14,872 bases of DNA from RI-242 sp038246255. Its GTDB lineage: Bacteria > Planctomycetota > UBA1135 > GCA-002686595. The stretch is from NCBI GenBank assembly GCA_038246255.1, contig JBBRWC010000101.1:1-14872 (forward strand), in the 5' to 3' direction. Below, piece by piece: positions 13,209 to 14,872 of this stretch. The position numbers were made by a program, and so were the translations under genes. The notes under the pieces are model-generated. The model was not told the DNA's origin. It was given only the letters and a program-made list of their open reading frames with translations, and made no database searches. The first letter of the stretch is position 1; every line of letters begins with the position of its first letter.

Positions 13209-14792
13209 ATGTCCGCTGATTCCGCTCTCAGTATTCCTCACCTCACTCTTCGGAGTCTTCTGCGCCGCACGCTCCTCCCCTTCGCGTCGGCCATGGCCGC
13301 GGCCGCGACCCTGGCGCCGGCCGGAGCCGCCCAGTGCGCCACCACCTGGAACCCGACCAGCGGCGCGCCCGGCTTCAACGGGGCCGTGAACGTCCTCGCG
13401 AACGTGGACCTCGGAGCGGGGCCCGAGTTGTACGCAGGGGGGAGCTTCACCCAGGTCGGGATCACACCGATCGGGCGTATCGCCCGCCTCGGCCCGGGGG
13501 GTTGGGAGTCCCTCGGGGCGGGCCTGAACGGCGGCAACGTCAACGCCATCGTGGGCTGGGACGACGGCGCCGGGCCCGACCTGTACGCCGGCGGCACCTT
13601 CTCCGTCGCCGGATCGGGTGTCGCGACGCGGGTTGCGCGCTGGAACGGCGCGACCTGGTCTCCGCTGTCGTTGGGAGTGAACGGGCCGGTGCGTTCGATG
13701 GTCGTGTGGAACGACGGGAGCGGCGAAGCGCTTTTTGTGGGCGGCGCGTTCACGTCCGCGGGGTTTGCGATCGCGAACCGCGTCGCGCGTTGGAACGGGG
13801 CCGCCTGGTCGACCCTTTCGACGGGCACCAACGACACCGTGACAGCGCTCGCTGTTTACGACGAAGGTTCCGGTCCGCGCCTTTTCGCCACGGGGCTTTT
13901 CACCGCCGCGGGCGGCCAAGAAATGTCGCGCATCGCGCGTTGGAACGGTGTGCAGTGGACACGGCTGCTTGAGGGTCTGAGCGGCTCTGCGGACAGCCTC
14001 GCGGTGCACGACGATGGCACCGGCGAAGCGCTCTATGTGAGCGGCAGTTTTGGGACCGCGGGAAGCATCAACGCAGGGCGTGTCGCGCGCTGGCGCGCAG
14101 GCGCCTGGTCGAGCGTGGGCGCCGGGCTCAGCAACCCCGCATCAACGCTGCTTACGGGTGATCTGGGCGCGGGACCGCGGTTGTTCGCGGCCGGCGCGTT
14201 CCTGAACTCCGGTGGACAGCCCCTGCGGTTTGTCGGCCAGTGGAACGGCGCGACGTGGTCGGGATTTGCACCCGAGGTCAACACCACGGCGATCGCGCTC
14301 GCCACGCGCATCGACTCGGGCGCGCCGGCCCTGTTTGTCGGCGGGCTCTTCACTTCGGTCGGCGGCACACCGGTCGGGCGCGTCGCGCGCCTGGGTTGCG
14401 CCAAGGGGATCGAGTTTGTGCCCGGTTGCGGCGGCAACACCGCAAAACTGATCGCCGGTCCCCAGTCTCCGACTCCGAACGGCGCCACGGCTTTCCGGTT
14501 GGTGCCCTCGACCATTGCGCCGGGCCTTGGGTTCCTCTTCATCGGCCCGGCGGGCGGCCCGTGCGGAGTGCCGCTGCTCGGCTTGGGCGAGCTGCTCGTC
14601 GACCTCAACGTGAACGTGCGCATCGACCTCGGCTTTTTTGCGAGCGAGGTCGTGGTTCCTGTGACGTTCCCCAACCTGCCGGCGCTCATTGGAACGCCCT
14701 TGCGCGCGCAGGCAATCGCCCTCGGACTGATGCCCGTGTTGCCGCCGCCGGTCGAGTTCAGCACCGCGATCGATTTTGTCGTCGCGCCCTGA
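13209..14792 (+). CDS. Secreted seven-repeat propeller protein with conserved C-terminal domain
   Basis: A 527-residue protein with a long basic-hydrophobic signal peptide ('RRTLLPFASAMAAAATLAPA') cut before Gln42. Seven repeats run from Trp47 to Cys397 ('LYAGGSFTQVG', 'LYAGGTFSVAG', 'LFVGGAFTSAG', 'LFATGLFTAAG', 'LYVSGSFGTAG', 'LFAAGAFLNSG', 'LFVGGLFTSVG'), most followed by an 'RVARWNGA.W' strand. Each repeat often has an acidic 'DDG.G' turn. The C-terminal domain has 'VPGCGGNTAKL', 'GGPCGVPLLGLGELLVDL' and 'FPNLPALIGTPLRAQAIALG'. Only four cysteines remain in the mature chain (43, 397, 407, 452), at positions equivalent to those of the two upstream paralogues. ATG 13209 lacks a ribosome site; a later ATG at residue 29 would remove most of the signal peptide. 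Transcription is separated from the upstream genes by the terminator. Confidence 0.88.
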   Translation: MSADSALSIPHLTLRSLLRRTLLPFASAMAAAATLAPAGAAQCATTWNPTSGAPGFNGAVNVLANVDLGAGPELYAGGSFTQVGITPIGRIARLGPGGWESLGAGLNGGNVNAIVGWDDGAGPDLYAGGTFSVAGSGVATRVARWNGATWSPLSLGVNGPVRSMVVWNDGSGEALFVGGAFTSAGFAIANRVARWNGAAWSTLSTGTNDTVTALAVYDEGSGPRLFATGLFTAAGGQEMSRIARWNGVQWTRLLEGLSGSADSLAVHDDGTGEALYVSGSFGTAGSINAGRVARWRAGAWSSVGAGLSNPASTLLTGDLGAGPRLFAAGAFLNSGGQPLRFVGQWNGATWSGFAPEVNTTAIALATRIDSGAPALFVGGLFTSVGGTPVGRVARLGCAKGIEFVPGCGGNTAKLIAGPQSPTPNGATAFRLVPSTIAPGLGFLFIGPAGGPCGVPLLGLGELLVDLNVNVRIDLGFFASEVVVPVTFPNLPALIGTPLRAQAIALGLMPVLPPPVEFSTAIDFVVAP

Positions 14793-14805
14793 AGGGTCTG
14801 GGGCC

Positions 14806-14821
14806 CGGGCCGAGCGGCCCG
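14806..14821. terminator. Weak hairpin between convergent genes at the right edge
   Basis: CGGGCC (14806-14811) pairs with GGCCCG (14816-14821) around GAGC. It lies between the last propeller stop (14792) and a probable convergent stop at 14823-14825. There is no real T-run, so termination is uncertain. Confidence 0.3.
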
Positions 14822-14822
14822 T

Positions 14823-14872
14823 TCACTGCGGCAGGCGCGCGAGCATGTCCGCGACGGCCGCTTCAAGCTGCG
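14823..14872 (-). CDS. Probable 3' end of a minus-strand gene running off the window
   Basis: Read on the minus strand, the last 47 coding bases give 'QLEAAVADMLARLPQ' and then TGA (14823-14825). Most of these codons end in G or C, and the peptide looks like an amphipathic C-terminal helix. The position, convergent with the propeller gene and with a hairpin between, also fits. Only about 15 residues are visible, so neither the product nor the reality of the gene can be settled here. Confidence 0.35.
   Translation of the reverse strand, partial: QLEAAVADMLARLPQ

Noticed and set aside
1..14872. Defence island, prophage or integrative element
   Set aside because: No integrase, transposase, nuclease, toxin-antitoxin or phage structural gene is seen, and base and codon composition look uniform across the window.

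Overview
This is a gene-dense, very GC-rich bacterial segment with strong G/C preference at third codon positions. The best guess for the source is a member of the Planctomycetota. The main reason is three secreted proteins built from 'VGG.FT.AGG...NRIARWNG' propeller repeats plus a C-terminal domain with the blocks 'CGV.LP.LGELL' and 'LPNIPALVG', an architecture I associate with planctomycete secretomes. That assignment is inference. I see no rRNA, tRNA, CRISPR, insertion sequence or phage gene.

Layout. (1) 1-2697, plus strand: the 3' part of a small thioredoxin-like gene, which looks frameshifted near base 99, overlaps by ATGA the start of a hybrid sensor histidine kinase. The kinase carries a histidine-rich membrane sensor module, a degenerate pseudo-receiver and a true receiver. 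A convergent hairpin with T-runs on both sides (about 2671-2695) closes this block. (2) 5473-2740, minus strand: a TMTC-like polytopic GT-C-type membrane protein, 37 nt upstream of queF, the reductase that makes preQ1 for queuosine. (3) 5634-8751, plus strand: a DUF4863/4-hydroxylaminobenzoate-lyase-like protein overlaps by ATGA a PA0069-type radical SAM protein. A secreted sulfatase-fold hydrolase follows; it has threonine where a sulfatase has its formylglycine cysteine. (4) 8888-9586: a YkgJ-type cysteine-cluster protein. (5) 9695-14792: three consecutive paralogous secreted propeller proteins, with an excellent intrinsic terminator between the second and third. (6) 14823-14872: probably the 3' end of a minus-strand gene leaving the window.

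How the genes may work together. The thioredoxin-like protein and the kinase look translationally coupled, as do the lyase-like and radical SAM proteins. Two genes (the GT-C protein and the sulfatase-fold protein) have a TANNNT hexamer exactly 7 nt before the start codon, which suggests leaderless transcripts. The strongest candidate for something little described is the propeller cluster. Each protein reads as about seven blades, conserved in two and eroded in one. Each has four positionally conserved cysteines: one just before blade 1, one just after blade 7 and two in the C-terminal domain. This suggests a disulfide-clasped propeller fused to an uncharacterised C-terminal module. No stretch longer than 300 bases lacks a gene; the longest gap is 12978-13208.
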